Source: Tannerella sp.
GTDB taxonomy: Bacteria; Bacteroidota; Bacteroidia; Bacteroidales; Tannerellaceae
Direction: 5' to 3'
DNA length: 5,358 bases
Assembly: GCA_031289445.1 (NCBI GenBank)
Contig: JAITPL010000027.1
Span: forward strand, 1 to 5,358
Both the position numbers and the translations under genes were made by a program. Shown in pieces: positions 5,069-5,358 of the stretch (the stretch's first letter is position 1; every line of letters begins with the position of its first letter). The notes under the pieces are model-generated. The model was not told the origin of the DNA. It searched no databases and was given only the letters and a program-made list of their open reading frames with translations.

Positions 5069-5358
5069 ATTATCTTACATCCCGCTTCCTTGCCGGAAAA
5101 GGCTACTGCGAGGAGGATTAGCCGTTTGCCTTCGACTGCATAGCGCTCGTAATATTTCCTGTCTTTTATCTGTGCTTCGGCTTCAGCCAGCAGTCGCTCT
5201 AACGGCGCTTGACGGTCATGCTTCAACTCGGCGATGACTATAGTGTCCTTCATCCGCCAGACGGCATCTATCCGTCCGATATTGGTCAGCACCTCGTCCT
5301 CTATCTTAAAGCCCAGGGAATAAAGCCATATCATAAACAGGGAGTGATAGTACTTCTC
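5050..5358 (-). CDS. PD-(D/E)XK nuclease domain of AAA-ATPase-like protein, partial
   Basis: This is the last 102 residues of a larger protein; the reading frame is open to the window edge at 5358, so the 5' part is missing. The visible segment starts EKYYHSLFMIWLYSLGFKI, then shows GRIDAVW and, one strand later, IAELKHD. The Asp of GRID and the Glu-x-Lys of ELK form the catalytic core of a PD-(D/E)XK nuclease fold. QIKDRKYYERY and the strand KRLILLAVAFSGKE complete the pattern of the PDDEXK_9 (DUF1703) domain. In known relatives this domain follows an N-terminal 'AAA-ATPase-like' region; those proteins occur in many copies in Bacteroidota and their function is not established. The ATG at 5334 is internal, not the start. 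The stop lies in a heptamer repeat, so the C-terminal end may be a recent alteration. Confidence 0.85.
   Translation of the reverse strand, partial: EKYYHSLFMIWLYSLGFKIEDEVLTNIGRIDAVWRMKDTIVIAELKHDRQAPLERLLAEAEAQIKDRKYYERYAVEGKRLILLAVAFSGKEAGCKIIENGEL

Noticed and set aside
5050..5334. Complete small gene starting at the ATG at 5334
   Set aside because: The frame continues without a stop to the window edge, and the upstream residues EKYYHSLF fit the nuclease domain, so this is the tail of a longer gene.

Overview
The window looks like a chromosomal segment of a Bacteroidota, most likely Bacteroidales. The evidence is: (i) promoters of the phylum-specific TTTG / TAnnTTTG type, best seen before the tRNA; (ii) AT-rich leaders with no Shine-Dalgarno sequence before the genes; (iii) an elongation-factor-G paralogue of the Bacteroides EF-G2 type; (iv) a tRNA-Gln with no encoded CCA; (v) a PD-(D/E)XK nuclease tail of a family that is very common in this phylum. 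The assignment rests on recalled family knowledge, not on a search.

Layout, left to right. Positions 1-511 carry no gene and are a mosaic of repeats: a GGGCGTAT hairpin, then two near-identical units of about 128 bp, each with a perfect 28-bp palindrome at its core and an 11-bp-arm hairpin at its end. A minus-strand gene (512-1885) encodes a Gfo/Idh/MocA-fold oxidoreductase with a lipoprotein signal. It diverges, across an 85-bp gap with a promoter box on each strand, from a plus-strand gene (1971-2375) for a small DUF2007-type protein with one C-terminal membrane helix. That gene converges on the large minus-strand EF-G paralogue (2433-4589). The two share a strong bidirectional terminator (2382-2414). 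Upstream of the EF-G gene is a 282-bp gap holding its own candidate promoter, a pair of TGTT-N4-AACA palindromes, and the near-consensus promoter of a plus-strand tRNA-Gln(UUG) (4872-4942). After the tRNA come a third copy of the 28-bp palindrome and a run of 7-bp repeats. These run into the 3' end of a partial minus-strand gene (5050-5358, cut by the window edge) for the C-terminal nuclease domain of an AAA-ATPase-like/PD-(D/E)XK protein.

The genes do not form one pathway: each is its own transcription unit. The most informative locus is the EF-G paralogue. It keeps the domain IV tip needed for translocation but has Ser where the catalytic His of the DxPGH motif should be, an altered switch I, and about 26 extra residues in domain IV. 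This fits the class of Bacteroides EF-G2 factors that support slow translation without GTP hydrolysis under starvation. I did not find a wholly new multi-gene system. The least explained sequence is the nested repeat array at 141-443.
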